The notes beneath the pieces are model-generated. The model searched no databases, was not told the origin of the DNA, and saw only the letters and a program-made list of their open reading frames with translations. The position numbers and the translations under genes were made by a program. A stretch of DNA of 64,000 bases from Knoellia sp. S7-12. GTDB taxonomy: Bacteria > Actinomycetota > Actinomycetes > Actinomycetales > Dermatophilaceae. Below, piece after piece: positions 9,030 to 18,221 of this stretch. Position 1 is the stretch's first letter, and the number at the start of each line of letters is the position of its first letter. The stretch spans positions 4,099,721-4,163,720 of the forward strand of contig NZ_CP155449.1 of NCBI RefSeq assembly GCF_040518285.1, in the 5' to 3' direction.

Positions 9030-12000
9030 TTACTGACCGCTCGCGGAGCCCCGTCCACTCGCCTGCGGGGCTGCGCGTACCAAGGCGGAGCCGAGGGGGT
9101 AGTAGAGCGCGTCGCCCAGAACCGTCACCTTGTTGGGTGCCACGCCCTTCGCCTGCACCGTCGTGACGGTGAGGGAGCCGGGGTCGACCAGGTGGAGTGA
9201 GCCGCGCGATGCGACGTAGAGCAGACCGTCCACCTCGACCACCTGAGCCACCGACCACGTGACCGTGTCCGGTTGCACATCGGTCGTCAGGTGGAGCTGC
9301 CTGATCCGCGTGCCGGTAGCACGGTCCAACTCGAAGAGGGTCCCACCCGAGACACCCCACAACCGACCGGACGAGGTGATCGTCAGCGCACTGATCGACT
9401 GGGCACGCTCCACGGGGTGGGTCTGCCAGAGCACGCGCCTCGACCTGGTGTCGTACGCGAAGACGGTCGCGTTGTCAGCCGTCGGCGTGGTCCCGAGTCC
9501 ACCCCACCGGGATGTGCCCACGAAGGCGATGCCGTCGCGACCCGCGATGCTGACCACGCTCTCGTTCGGGACCGGGGAACGCATCGACACCGGCGTGGAG
9601 TCCGGTCCATCGATCCAGCCGAAAGCGCCTCCGAGCGTGCCGTACGAGGGCACCGTCCCGAAGTACGTCCGGGCACCGTCGACGGCCCACGCCTGAGGGC
9701 GGTCCTGCCGGAAGCTCGGACCCAGCGATCCGATCTGGACGGGGTTGGTGTCGGGCACCCACGGCCCGGCAGTGTCGTACTTGAGGATGCGGGCACCGGT
9801 GTAACTGCCGAGGTAGAGCTGGGAGCCGTTGGCGATCATCCCCTCGATCTCACCGAAGACCCTGGGTGACTGGTCGTCGGTCGAGGGGTAGCGCAGGGCA
9901 ACCTCGCCATCGGGCCTGAAGGCCACGAAGCTCGGACCACCAAAGCCCCCGACGTAGAGGAGACCATCGCTGCCCGCTGCGAGCGATTTGATGTGCAGGG
10001 CCGACGGTTTGAACCCCAGTTGGAAGTTCTGATGCAGCGCGGCCGGGAGCGGCTTTCCAGGCCCGGGGGCGCGCAGGGCAGAGAGGTTGACCGCGCCAGC
10101 CCGGAGTCCGCCGTCGTGGGTGATGAGCCACGCGCCCGGCACCCCGCCGATGGTCGTCCCGACCACGAGGGAGTTGCGTCCCGGCGGCAGGGAGGTCGTC
10201 GCGATCGCGGTGACCTTGCGTGAGGCCGGCCCGGAACCGGCCACCTTCCAGATCCTCTGGTCCCGCACGTAGTAGAACGACTCGCCGGGCGGAGCGGCGC
10301 TCGGCACCTGGGCACGGGAGACGTCCGCCGGCCCGTCGAGGGTGACCCAAGCCTTCGTCGTGAGGTCGTAGAGGCCGTACACGTCGCCGGTGAACCGCGC
10401 AAAGAGGAACCTGCCCCGCCGGTCGAGTTGCTTGACGAAACCCTTGGCGATGCTTGTCGGCGGCTGGATCGAAACGGGCGGGCCGGTGCCGGTTCTCGGG
10501 AGCATGACGATGTGCGGTCGGCTTGGGCCCGTGCCCACAAAGATGTGCTTGTCGTCCACCGCCAACCCCCGCGCGTATGCCGCGCTGGGGTCGACCCGTC
10601 CGCGCAGGGTGAACTTCGCGGTCGCCGGGTCGAAGCTCCACAGCTCGGCCCGCGGGTAGCTCGCCCCCCACACCACGCCGTCGTCGTCGGTATCGAGGTC
10701 CCACACGAGGGTGGCATCGGGCGTGGCGCGGCCCAGGTCGTTCATGGACCGGCTCAGTGCGTCGTATCTCCACACGTGCCCGTTGCCGCCCCCGACGTAG
10801 ACAGTGACACCGCGACCATCGGCGGTGCGCCCCTTCGTCAGGGCCCAGCCGTTGGTCAACCCGGGAAGCTCGGTGCGGTGCAGGAGCGCACCGGACTGCA
10901 GGTCGGCAACCTGGAAGGTGGCCGGTTCTCCCGATACGACCGTGACGAGCTGAGGACGCCCCGTCACGGTGATCACGTCGGACGTCGTGGTGGTCAGGAA
11001 GCCATCGAGTTGCGCGACGGTCTTGGTCCGGAGATTGGGAGGCGTGCGCGGCTTCACCGGGGTGATCGTGAAGTCGTCCCATCGGCTCACGGATGGCTCG
11101 TCCCCGAACGGGGCCACGGTCATCGTCGCTGACGTCGCCGTGCCGGGAGCGGAGGCGTCGAAGCTGGCCCTCGACCACTCTCCGGTGGGGGCGCTGACGT
11201 TGTGAGGGCTCGACCGCACCAGCCGCCCCTGGGTGTCGAACCAGTCGATGTTCAACCGAGAGACACCCCTCACAGGCCGCACCCAGGCCGAGAAGTTGTG
11301 TGTGACGTCGGGGAACACCGGGACGCGGGCACTGGTGGCGGCACTCTCCTGGGAGTTCCTGCCGGAGATCTCGATGGCGGCAGTGCCGGTGTGGGCGTCT
11401 GGCGACAGCCGCACGCGGTCCCCCTGCATCGACCGAACAGTCCAGTCGTCGACGGCGTTTCCTCTGTTCCCCTCGAACCCGCTGCCCGGCACGTCTGTCG
11501 AGAGCAACCTCACCTCGTCCCACTTGACGGCGCTGGTCCGGTCGTCCGCGATGATGAGAACGGTGGCGGTGACTGCCTCTGCCGGGGCGGCGGCTTGTGC
11601 GGTGACCCTGGACCAGGCGCTGCTCGTCCCTGTGGCGGCGCTGACCTGAGCGATCCGACGCCCCGATGCCTCCTCAAACGCGAGCACGAGGCGCTGCTGG
11701 CCCGCCACCGGCTGCGCGAAGGCGGCCACGTGATAGGTCTGGCCGGCCGCGACGGGCAGCCGTGACCGCGAGATCCTCACGTCACCCGAACCACTCGAGT
11801 CACGGGTGTCGAGCACGAGCGCGGAACGGCCCGAGTACGGCCGTTTGTCCGTCAGGGTCGCGGCACTGCCGCCATCGACGGATGCCTGCCAGCCTTCGGT
11901 AGCGAGGTCAGATGAGTCGAAGGCGCCCACCATGGTCACCGGCCCCTGCGTCGGTGCCTTCGTCGCAGGGTCATCCCCACCGGACATCACTGCGACAGCC

Positions 12001-12089
12001 AAGGCCGTCGCAGCAACGAGGGCGAGAGCAAGCCCACCGCCCAGCCATGGACGTCGATGCGCGGAGCGCAGACGGTCTCGAAACGGCAC
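9030..12089 (-). CDS. Membrane-anchored beta-propeller protein with carbohydrate-binding-like domains
   Basis: 1,019 residues, GTG start. A short Arg-rich N-terminus precedes one transmembrane helix (about 14-37, GGGLALALVAATALAVAVM), giving an N-in, C-out anchor. Two jelly-roll-like modules follow (about 50-340; GWQASVDGGSAATLTDKRPY, and AHTGTAAIEISGRN resembling CBM4/9 types), then a long beta-propeller-like region (about 370-1000) with repeats such as VTVYVGGGNGHVWRYD and LYVGGFGGPSFVAFRPDGEV. The layout suggests an exported protein that binds or organises the glycan made by the neighbouring genes. It lies 9 bases downstream of wecB. No catalytic residues are recognised. Confidence 0.7.
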   Translation of the reverse strand: MPFRDRLRSAHRRPWLGGGLALALVAATALAVAVMSGGDDPATKAPTQGPVTMVGAFDSSDLATEGWQASVDGGSAATLTDKRPYSGRSALVLDTRDSSGSGDVRISRSRLPVAAGQTYHVAAFAQPVAGQQRLVLAFEEASGRRIAQVSAATGTSSAWSRVTAQAAAPAEAVTATVLIIADDRTSAVKWDEVRLLSTDVPGSGFEGNRGNAVDDWTVRSMQGDRVRLSPDAHTGTAAIEISGRNSQESAATSARVPVFPDVTHNFSAWVRPVRGVSRLNIDWFDTQGRLVRSSPHNVSAPTGEWSRASFDASAPGTATSATMTVAPFGDEPSVSRWDDFTITPVKPRTPPNLRTKTVAQLDGFLTTTTSDVITVTGRPQLVTVVSGEPATFQVADLQSGALLHRTELPGLTNGWALTKGRTADGRGVTVYVGGGNGHVWRYDALSRSMNDLGRATPDATLVWDLDTDDDGVVWGASYPRAELWSFDPATAKFTLRGRVDPSAAYARGLAVDDKHIFVGTGPSRPHIVMLPRTGTGPPVSIQPPTSIAKGFVKQLDRRGRFLFARFTGDVYGLYDLTTKAWVTLDGPADVSRAQVPSAAPPGESFYYVRDQRIWKVAGSGPASRKVTAIATTSLPPGRNSLVVGTTIGGVPGAWLITHDGGLRAGAVNLSALRAPGPGKPLPAALHQNFQLGFKPSALHIKSLAAGSDGLLYVGGFGGPSFVAFRPDGEVALRYPSTDDQSPRVFGEIEGMIANGSQLYLGSYTGARILKYDTAGPWVPDTNPVQIGSLGPSFRQDRPQAWAVDGARTYFGTVPSYGTLGGAFGWIDGPDSTPVSMRSPVPNESVVSIAGRDGIAFVGTSRWGGLGTTPTADNATVFAYDTRSRRVLWQTHPVERAQSISALTITSSGRLWGVSGGTLFELDRATGTRIRQLHLTTDVQPDTVTWSVAQVVEVDGLLYVASRGSLHLVDPGSLTVTTVQAKGVAPNKVTVLGDALYYPLGSALVRAAPQASGRGSASGQ

Positions 12090-12098
12090 CGAGTTTAC

Positions 12099-13247
12099 CT
12101 ACTTGGGGGCGAAGTCAGGGAGTCGTTCGCCGAGCCCAAAGAGGTGAGCAATGGCTGCCACTGAGCGACCTGCCGCCTCTCCATCGCCGTAGGGATTCAC
12201 GGCGTTCGACATCTCCGTGTATGCCGTGGGGTCGTCGATGAGTCGAGAGACCTCGGTGACGATGCGCTCCTCTTCGGTGCCGATGAGCTTGACCGTCCCG
12301 GCGTCCACTGCCTCGGGCCGCTCGGTGTTCTCGCGCATGACGAGGACTGGCTTGCCGAGCGAAGGCGCCTCCTCCTGCACCCCGCCCGAGTCGGTGAGGA
12401 CGATCGTCGCGGACTTCATGAGCCGGGTGAACTCGCCATAGGCCAAGGGCTCGGTCACCAGCACGTTGGACAGTCCTTCGATGTGTGGCAGCACTGCTTC
12501 ACGCACGATCGGGTTGCGGTGGACCGGCAGCACGAGCAGGTGGTCGGGGTAGGTCGTGGCGAGTCGCTTGAGTGCACGGCCGACACCCTCCATCGCGCCG
12601 CCCCAGTTCTCGCGACGGTGAGTCGTCACGAGGATGATCGGCTGACCCGCACGCTCGGCCGCAAGCAAACGCTCATCAGCGAAGGGGATGTCCTGCTCGA
12701 CCGTGTGCAGCAGGGCGTCGATGACGGTGTTGCCCGTGACCGCGATGGTCGATGGGTCGATGGCCTCGCGGACGAGGTTGTCGAACGACGTCGAGGTTGG
12801 CGCGAGGTGCAGCGCCGCAATCTGACTCGTGATCTTGCGGTTGGCCTCCTCGGGGAACGGCGAGTTGATGTCACCGCTGCGCAGGCCGGCCTCGACATGG
12901 ATCACCGGGATGCGCCGATAGAAGGCCGCGATGGATGCGGCGGCAACGGTCGAGGTGTCCCCCTGCACGACGACCGCATCGGGCGCGACCGACTCGAGCA
13001 CCGGGTCAAGCCGGTCGAAGACCTTGGCCATGAGCCCGTTGAGGGTCTGGCCGTGGGCGAAGACATCGAGGTCGTGGTCAGGCACGATGCCGAAGATCTC
13101 GTTGACCTGGTCGAGCATCTCGCGGTGCTGACCCGTGACGACGGTGACCGACTCGAGGTCCGGATGTGCCTCGATGGCCCGGATGACCGGTGCCACCTTG
13201 ATGGCCTCGGGTCGAGTGCCATAGATGGTCATGATGCGTCGGGTCAT
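12099..13247 (-). CDS. wecB: UDP-N-acetylglucosamine 2-epimerase (non-hydrolysing)
   Basis: 382 residues, the usual length. It interconverts UDP-GlcNAc and UDP-ManNAc in the cytoplasm, supplying ManNAc-type precursors for surface glycans. Family motifs are complete: IYGTRPEAIKVAPV at the N-terminus, VTGQHREMLDQV, VVQGDTSTV, HVEAGLRSGDINSPFPEE, VTTHRRENWGG and TDSGGVQEEAPSLGKPVLVM. The ATG at 13247 is preceded by a weak GAGAG. The gene sits between the ABC exporter ATPase and the beta-propeller gene, so the exported polymer probably contains ManNAc or a derivative. Confidence 0.95.
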   Translation of the reverse strand: MTRRIMTIYGTRPEAIKVAPVIRAIEAHPDLESVTVVTGQHREMLDQVNEIFGIVPDHDLDVFAHGQTLNGLMAKVFDRLDPVLESVAPDAVVVQGDTSTVAAASIAAFYRRIPVIHVEAGLRSGDINSPFPEEANRKITSQIAALHLAPTSTSFDNLVREAIDPSTIAVTGNTVIDALLHTVEQDIPFADERLLAAERAGQPIILVTTHRRENWGGAMEGVGRALKRLATTYPDHLLVLPVHRNPIVREAVLPHIEGLSNVLVTEPLAYGEFTRLMKSATIVLTDSGGVQEEAPSLGKPVLVMRENTERPEAVDAGTVKLIGTEEERIVTEVSRLIDDPTAYTEMSNAVNPYGDGEAAGRSVAAIAHLFGLGERLPDFAPK

Positions 13248-13255
13248 GAAAGCTC

Positions 13256-14182
13256 TCAGCTCGGGTAGGTATGTCGGGCGATGTGGCGGTCAGTCGTGGA
13301 GTCTTCGGGGTGAACCACGGTCGCGCGCAACGTCGCACGGGCATCCTCGAGGAGCCCCTCGGCCTTCTCAACCTCGCCCTTGGCGAGGTTCCAGGCCCAC
13401 CAACGGTAGGCCCGGGCGGTCTCGTATGCCGGACCGTCGAGGATCATTTCGCCCTGATGCAGCCAGATGGCCCGCGTGCACATCTCTTCGATGGTCTGCG
13501 CGGTGTGCGAGACGAGGAAGACCGTGCCGGCGTCCCGCCGGATCTGCGCCATGCGCTCCTCGCTGCGCTCCTTCGAGGCCGCGTCACCAGTGGCAAGGGC
13601 TTCGTCGATGAGGAGAATCTCGGGCCTGTCGGCAGCGGAGATCGCGAAACGCAGCCGGGCAGCCATGCCTGACGAGTACGTCTTCATCGGACGGTGGACA
13701 GCCACGCCGATTCCCGCGAGTTTGAGCACGTCCGGGATGGCCTCCCGCACCTGACGGGGGCTCTTGCCCATGGCGAGGAGGCCCAGTCGCACGTTCTCCA
13801 TCCCGGACAGTTCGGGCAGGAGCGCCGCATTGACCCCGAGGAACGCGGGAGTCGCCGTCGCCAACACTTCGCCTGACGTGGGGGTCTCCAGCCCGGCCAT
13901 GACCCGCAGGAGGGTGCTCTTGCCGGAGCCGTTGTGCCCGACGACGCCGACGGACTCCCCTGCCCGCGCGACGAACGAGACGTCGTTGACTGCCCGGACC
14001 GTGACGATGCGGTTCCAGCCCAGTCGCCGAGCCACGCGCTGACGGCGCGAGGTGGGGCCGAACTGGAGCTCAGAGCTCGACACACGATAGTGAACGGATA
14101 GGCGACGCACGCTGACCGTCGGTTCACCCAGGGGCACCTCGATGCCCTTCTTGGGAGCGGTGTCCTGCGTCGACTCACTCAC
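13256..14182 (-). CDS. ABC transporter ATPase for polysaccharide export (TagH/Wzt type)
   Basis: I choose GTG 14182 because GGAGAGGAGG lies 7 bases upstream and the start overlaps the permease stop (GTGAGTGA); the longer frame to 14224 has no such site. The 308-residue product has Walker A GHNGSGKST (82-90), signature YSSGMAARL (169-177) and Walker B ILLIDEALATGD (189-200). The late Walker B wording and the long pre-Walker region (RRLSVHYRV, VRAVNDVSF) are typical of the Wzt/TagH branch. The last ~60 residues are a short tail without an obvious carbohydrate-recognition domain. With the adjacent permease it would drive export of lipid-linked polymer across the membrane. Confidence 0.92.
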   Translation of the reverse strand: MSESTQDTAPKKGIEVPLGEPTVSVRRLSVHYRVSSSELQFGPTSRRQRVARRLGWNRIVTVRAVNDVSFVARAGESVGVVGHNGSGKSTLLRVMAGLETPTSGEVLATATPAFLGVNAALLPELSGMENVRLGLLAMGKSPRQVREAIPDVLKLAGIGVAVHRPMKTYSSGMAARLRFAISAADRPEILLIDEALATGDAASKERSEERMAQIRRDAGTVFLVSHTAQTIEEMCTRAIWLHQGEMILDGPAYETARAYRWWAWNLAKGEVEKAEGLLEDARATLRATVVHPEDSTTDRHIARHTYPS

Positions 14183-15056
14183 GACCGTAGGCCTCCTCTC
14201 CATGCCAGAAGTAGATGAAGCCAAACAGCGGAGTCACGATCGCCCAAGCACCCAGGGTGAACCACAGCGTGAGGTCGGGCATCCGTGCATAGAGCAGGAG
14301 GTCACGAGAGATCTCGAGCAGGCAATACACCGGATTGACCTGCACCACCGCGAGCGCAATGGGGTGGTCGATGAACCGCTCCACGGAGAACATGACTCCG
14401 GAGCCGTACATCCAGAACCGGGAGAAGAAGCCCAGCACAAGACGAAGGTCAGGGATCGCGCTGGCGAGCCGCGCGGCATACAGGGTCAGACCCGTGTTGA
14501 AGAGCGCCTGGAGCAGGAAGACCACCGGGAAGAGCAGCCAGTAGATCGACACAGTGGCATGAGGCGGGATGAGGAGGATCATCGCGAACATCGTGAAGAG
14601 GACCGGAAGCATCGACATGGTCTCGCGCACCACCAGAGCGAGCGGGATGGCTGCTCGAGGGAACGAGAAGGCGCGAATGATGTTCTTGCCGGCCGACATC
14701 GCGCCAGCCCCCCCGGTCAGCGACTTCGAGCTGAACGAGAACATGAAGACACCAATGATGAGGAAGCCGATGTAGTTCTCGACACCGCCGGACGCCTTGA
14801 GGAGCACCCCGAAGATGAGGAAATAGGTGATGCCGTCGAGGATCGGTCTTCCCACGAGCCAGAACCGGCCGAGCAACGTGTCCCGGTTGCCGGAGAATGC
14901 CCTCGCCCGCGAGTCCGCCCAGATGAAGTGCCGACGTCCCCACAACTGCCGCACATACGAACCCAATGGGGGCCGACGACCGACCGGGGACAACCTGCTG
15001 ATGTCGACGCGCTCGACCATGGGACCACCCGTCACCGTGTGCCGTCGGTCGCTCAC
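14175..15056 (-). CDS. ABC-2 type polysaccharide export permease (TagG/Wzm type)
   Basis: 293 residues with about six hydrophobic segments (ILDGITYFLIFGVLL, YIGFLIIGVFMFSFSS, SMLPVLFTMFAMILLI, YWLLFPVVFLLQALF, a helix near MYGSGVMFSVERF, and TLWFTLGAWAIVTPLFGFIYFW). The pattern, with an amphipathic start and a conserved KNIIRAFSFPRAAIPLALV loop, is that of ABC-2 permeases exporting O-antigen or teichoic acid. GTG start in a GTGA overlap with the upstream glycosyltransferase, and its stop overlaps the ATPase start, so the three are translationally coupled. It pairs with the ATPase at 13256-14182. Confidence 0.92.
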   Translation of the reverse strand: MSDRRHTVTGGPMVERVDISRLSPVGRRPPLGSYVRQLWGRRHFIWADSRARAFSGNRDTLLGRFWLVGRPILDGITYFLIFGVLLKASGGVENYIGFLIIGVFMFSFSSKSLTGGAGAMSAGKNIIRAFSFPRAAIPLALVVRETMSMLPVLFTMFAMILLIPPHATVSIYWLLFPVVFLLQALFNTGLTLYAARLASAIPDLRLVLGFFSRFWMYGSGVMFSVERFIDHPIALAVVQVNPVYCLLEISRDLLLYARMPDLTLWFTLGAWAIVTPLFGFIYFWHGEEAYGRE

Positions 15057-16840
15057 GTCGCCCCCTCCAGAGAGTCATAGATGGTCTCGTATCGACCGGC
15101 CATGGCCCGCCACGTCCGGGTTGCTGCGAACTCCCGACCACGCGCACCCAAGGAACGTCGCAGGTCTTCGTCGTCGGACAGTTCACGAATTCTATCCGCC
15201 AGCGACGAGGGGTCGTCCGACGCCGCCAGCAGTCCGGACCCCGGTCCCTCGACGATCTCGGCCAGGGCGGGCAGGTCACTGGCGATGACAGGTCGGCTCA
15301 CCGCCATCGCCTCGATCGGTTTGAGGGGCGTCACCGTCCGAGTCACGTCCGAGTCGCGCCGCGGGACCGTGAAAATGTCGAGCGCCCGGTGCCAGTCGGG
15401 GGCCTGTGATGGCGGCACCCGACCCGGGAGGATCACGAAGCCCGTGAGGCCCAGGGACGCAACGAGCTCTTGGAGCGCAGGCCGAGCAGTCCCATCGCCC
15501 ACGATGGCGCAGCGGATGTCACGACCAGCACCCCGGAGCTCGGCGACCGCGTGCACGAGATGATCGAGACCCTCGTAGTCGACGACAGAGGTGACCGTTC
15601 CGACCCAGAGCCCCTCCTCAGGGAGGCCGAGCCGCGCTCGAGCCTCGCGCGGTGAACAGTCTTGCAACGGATCGAGCAGCGCGTCATCAACGGCATTGGG
15701 CACGACCGTCACACGTCCTGAGGGCAGGCCCCGGGACACCAGGTCATCCCGCATCACGTCGGAGAGCACCACAACGTGATCGGCAGCCAGCACCAGCTCT
15801 GTCTCTCTGGCATGCCAGAGCGTGTAGCGCTCGCTGGCCGCAGCCTCCTGCCGCTGGTGAGCCGGCCGTGACGCAACCCAGGTCTTCTCGAGTTGCCCAC
15901 GCGTCTCATAGACCCACGGACGACCGGTGGCTTCGGCAACTGCACGGGTGATCAACGCGTTGGGGTAGTGGGTGGTCGTGTGGAGCACATCCGGGCCGAA
16001 CCTATCGACATGAGTTGCCAACAGGTCTGCGGTCTGGGCCAACCGGGCTTCAGGCGTCGCAGCCAGGCGCGACGGAAGAAGGCGCCGATAGGAGACCCCG
16101 TCCACGACGTCGGTCTCGCGGGCCGAGACCATCCCGATCGTCACGGGGTAGCCGAGGCGGGTCACTGCCTCCACCGACATCCCGGTTGCCGCCTGCGCTC
16201 GGAGGATCGAGTGGGACCTCAGTGCGTATCCGGATTGGGTCCAGGGCAGCGAGTTGGTGAGGAGGTGCATGACCCGATGGCTCCCCTGCAGCCGGCCTGC
16301 GAACTGCGGCTGGCTTGCGAAGGCCGGGGTGCGTGAGAGGGCGACGCGGTGACCGGGCTGGAGTATCGCCACCTCGGACGCGAGTCTGGCGCGCTGTCGC
16401 CGTGCGGACCGCGTCCCCGACAGTTCAAGGACACCGAGAGCGGCGGTCAGATCACCGCCCTGCCACGCGGCCCGCGCCCGCGCTCCCGCGGGCAGGTCGT
16501 CCGGGAGTTCGCCATCGAGCTGGACAGCGAGCTCTGACACCAGTCGGCCTTGGTGTTGGCCATGAGTCTGAGCCTGACCCTGGGCCAACAGTGCACGTGC
16601 CTCGTCGGGTCGGTCGGCCAGGAACAGGCCGAGCGCCTGCGGCGCACGCCGGTGTGATCTGCGGCCAGCGGAGGCCAACACGTTGGCGAGCGGGCCGCGC
16701 CAACGGTGGGGCAACCGACGCGCGGCCAGCAAGGACAGTCGCACTGGGTCGTCCTCAAGCCCTTGCACGGCCACGGTCGCGACAACTCGGAGGTTGCGCA
16801 CCACAGTCGACATCTCGGCAAGGCGACCAGCCTCACCCAC
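15053..16840 (-). CDS. GT4-family glycosyltransferase with helical N-terminal extension
   Basis: Start placed at GTG 16840, overlapping the upstream stop by 8 bases (GTGGGTGA); the longer frame to 16996 runs antisense-like through the neighbour and looks non-coding there, and ATG 16813 is an alternative. The 595-residue protein has ~190 Arg/Leu/Ala-rich residues of unknown role, then a GT-B domain from MHLLTNSLPWTQSGYALRS, with VVVLSDVMRDDLVSRG, VTVVPNAVDDALL, VGTVTSVVDYEGLDHL and the donor-site TPLKPIEAMAVSRPVIASD. It probably adds a sugar to the exported polymer on the cytoplasmic face. The stop overlaps the ABC permease start. Confidence 0.85.
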   Translation of the reverse strand: MGEAGRLAEMSTVVRNLRVVATVAVQGLEDDPVRLSLLAARRLPHRWRGPLANVLASAGRRSHRRAPQALGLFLADRPDEARALLAQGQAQTHGQHQGRLVSELAVQLDGELPDDLPAGARARAAWQGGDLTAALGVLELSGTRSARRQRARLASEVAILQPGHRVALSRTPAFASQPQFAGRLQGSHRVMHLLTNSLPWTQSGYALRSHSILRAQAATGMSVEAVTRLGYPVTIGMVSARETDVVDGVSYRRLLPSRLAATPEARLAQTADLLATHVDRFGPDVLHTTTHYPNALITRAVAEATGRPWVYETRGQLEKTWVASRPAHQRQEAAASERYTLWHARETELVLAADHVVVLSDVMRDDLVSRGLPSGRVTVVPNAVDDALLDPLQDCSPREARARLGLPEEGLWVGTVTSVVDYEGLDHLVHAVAELRGAGRDIRCAIVGDGTARPALQELVASLGLTGFVILPGRVPPSQAPDWHRALDIFTVPRRDSDVTRTVTPLKPIEAMAVSRPVIASDLPALAEIVEGPGSGLLAASDDPSSLADRIRELSDDEDLRRSLGARGREFAATRTWRAMAGRYETIYDSLEGAT

Positions 16841-18092
16841 GAGCGACCACCGAGTGGAGGAGCTCGCGGTAGCCACCGGCGAGCTCAGCCGCGTCGGCAT
16901 GAAGCTCGGCCCACTCACGCGCGGCGTCCGCGACTTCCAACAGTGACCGGTCTGCGTGCAGGCGCTCCCAGGACGTCGCGAGCTGCTCCACGTCACCCGG
17001 CGCGCTCAGCGAACCCGCAGCCGTCTCCTCAACGATCCGCCGAGCCTCGCCCGCCACCACGGCGGACACATGCACGCCGAGCTTCATCGCCTCATAGAGC
17101 TTCGACGGTACGGCGAGTTCAAGGGCCTGCCACGGACGCAAGCTCACCAGCACCGTGTCCGACCAGGCGTAGTGCTCACCCATGGAAGAGCGTGGCACCG
17201 CGTCGACGAACTCCACCGGCGCCCTCAGCCCGGCAGCGAGTTCCATGAGATGGCGGTGTTCGGCACCATGGCCGACCAGTCGCAGCACGACGTCCGCACC
17301 GCGCTCGTGCGCAAGGGCTGCAGCCCGCACCGCCGTCCCGAGCCCGTGTGAGCGCCCCATGGTCCCGGCATACAGCACGTGGAGAGCAGCACTCTTGTCC
17401 CGCCGTAACTGGTGCCTTGGGTAGCCGGGCACGGCGTGGGCGGCATTGCGGACGACGTGGACAGATCCCATGCCACGCGAGCGCAGAACCTCCGCGAAGG
17501 AATCGGTCGTCGTCACGACGGCGTCGGCGCGGCGCTGCTCACGAGTGAGAGCCGAGCCCACGCCACTGAGCGCGCCCCGCACGGCGGAGCGCGCGCGCCC
17601 GCGCCCGCGTGAAGGCCCGTGGTTGTCCCATTCATGGGCGACGACAAGCAGGTCGGGCCAGGCGTCACGAAGGTCCAGCACGAGTGGTACACGGAGCGAG
17701 CGAGCGACCCAGCCACCCGCCCACGCCATGGGGAGCGACGGCACGGTGGCCACGACGACATCGGGGACCCAATCATCCCCCAGGCCGCGCTTCACAGTCC
17801 GCACAGCGTCGCGAGCTGCCACTGCCTCGTCGGCCATGCGCGAACGCACGCTGGCGTCGTAGGGACGGAAGGCAACTCGGTGCACGGTCTCGCCGTGAAC
17901 TCCCTTGTGGATAGCACCCGCGGCCATGCTTTCCTGACCGGCCAGGAGTTGGCCCAAGGGATAGTGCGGGGCCGGGGCCACCACGTGGAGCGAGTCACCC
18001 GCCGCCACGAGATGGCGAACGAACACCGACCAACGGTGCTGGGCCGCGCCCGGCTCGGGGGCGTAATAGTGGCTCAGGAGAAGGATCTTCAT
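16833..18092 (-). CDS. GT4-family glycosyltransferase (WbuB-like)
   Basis: Start chosen at ATG 18092, where the fold begins (MKILLLSHYYAPEPGAAQ) and a GGAAG lies about 10 bases upstream; the longer frame adds 17 unlikely residues. 419 residues with the acceptor domain (SVFVRHLVAAGDSLHVV, PSLPMAWAGGWVARSL, DLRDAWPDLLV) and donor domain (VLYAGTMGRSHGLGTAVRA, VPSKLYEAMKLGVHVSAVV). The opening motif is typical of WbuB/WcaI-type enzymes of surface-polysaccharide loci. It is the first gene of the nine-gene reverse operon that runs to 5463, so a promoter is expected in the 129 bases upstream. Confidence 0.88.
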   Translation of the reverse strand: MKILLLSHYYAPEPGAAQHRWSVFVRHLVAAGDSLHVVAPAPHYPLGQLLAGQESMAAGAIHKGVHGETVHRVAFRPYDASVRSRMADEAVAARDAVRTVKRGLGDDWVPDVVVATVPSLPMAWAGGWVARSLRVPLVLDLRDAWPDLLVVAHEWDNHGPSRGRGRARSAVRGALSGVGSALTREQRRADAVVTTTDSFAEVLRSRGMGSVHVVRNAAHAVPGYPRHQLRRDKSAALHVLYAGTMGRSHGLGTAVRAAALAHERGADVVLRLVGHGAEHRHLMELAAGLRAPVEFVDAVPRSSMGEHYAWSDTVLVSLRPWQALELAVPSKLYEAMKLGVHVSAVVAGEARRIVEETAAGSLSAPGDVEQLATSWERLHADRSLLEVADAAREWAELHADAAELAGGYRELLHSVVARG

Positions 18093-18127
18093 TGTCGGAT
18101 CACTTCCGCTGACCACCCGTGGACCGA

Positions 18128-18153
18128 CCGTGACGCGCTGCACGCAGTCACGG
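18128..18153. terminator. Weak inverted repeat between zinc-ribbon gene and glycan operon
   Basis: CCGTGAC (18128-18134) and GTCACGG (18147-18153) form a 7-bp stem with a 12-base loop, downstream of the zinc-ribbon gene and upstream of the first glycosyltransferase, both on the reverse strand. No U-tract follows, so calling it a terminator rather than an operator is tentative. Confidence 0.25.
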
Positions 18154-18221
18154 CGCCAGACCGATATCGTCCCCGGGGCACGCAGCCACCCTAACGAACA
18201 GGAGCGCCATCCCGTTCCAGG

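Noticed and set aside
16841..16996. N-terminal extension of the glycosyltransferase at 15053
   Set aside because: Composition changes to Ser/Arg/Thr-rich and the stretch overlaps the coding end of the upstream gene; the start at GTG 16840 fits the coupling pattern.
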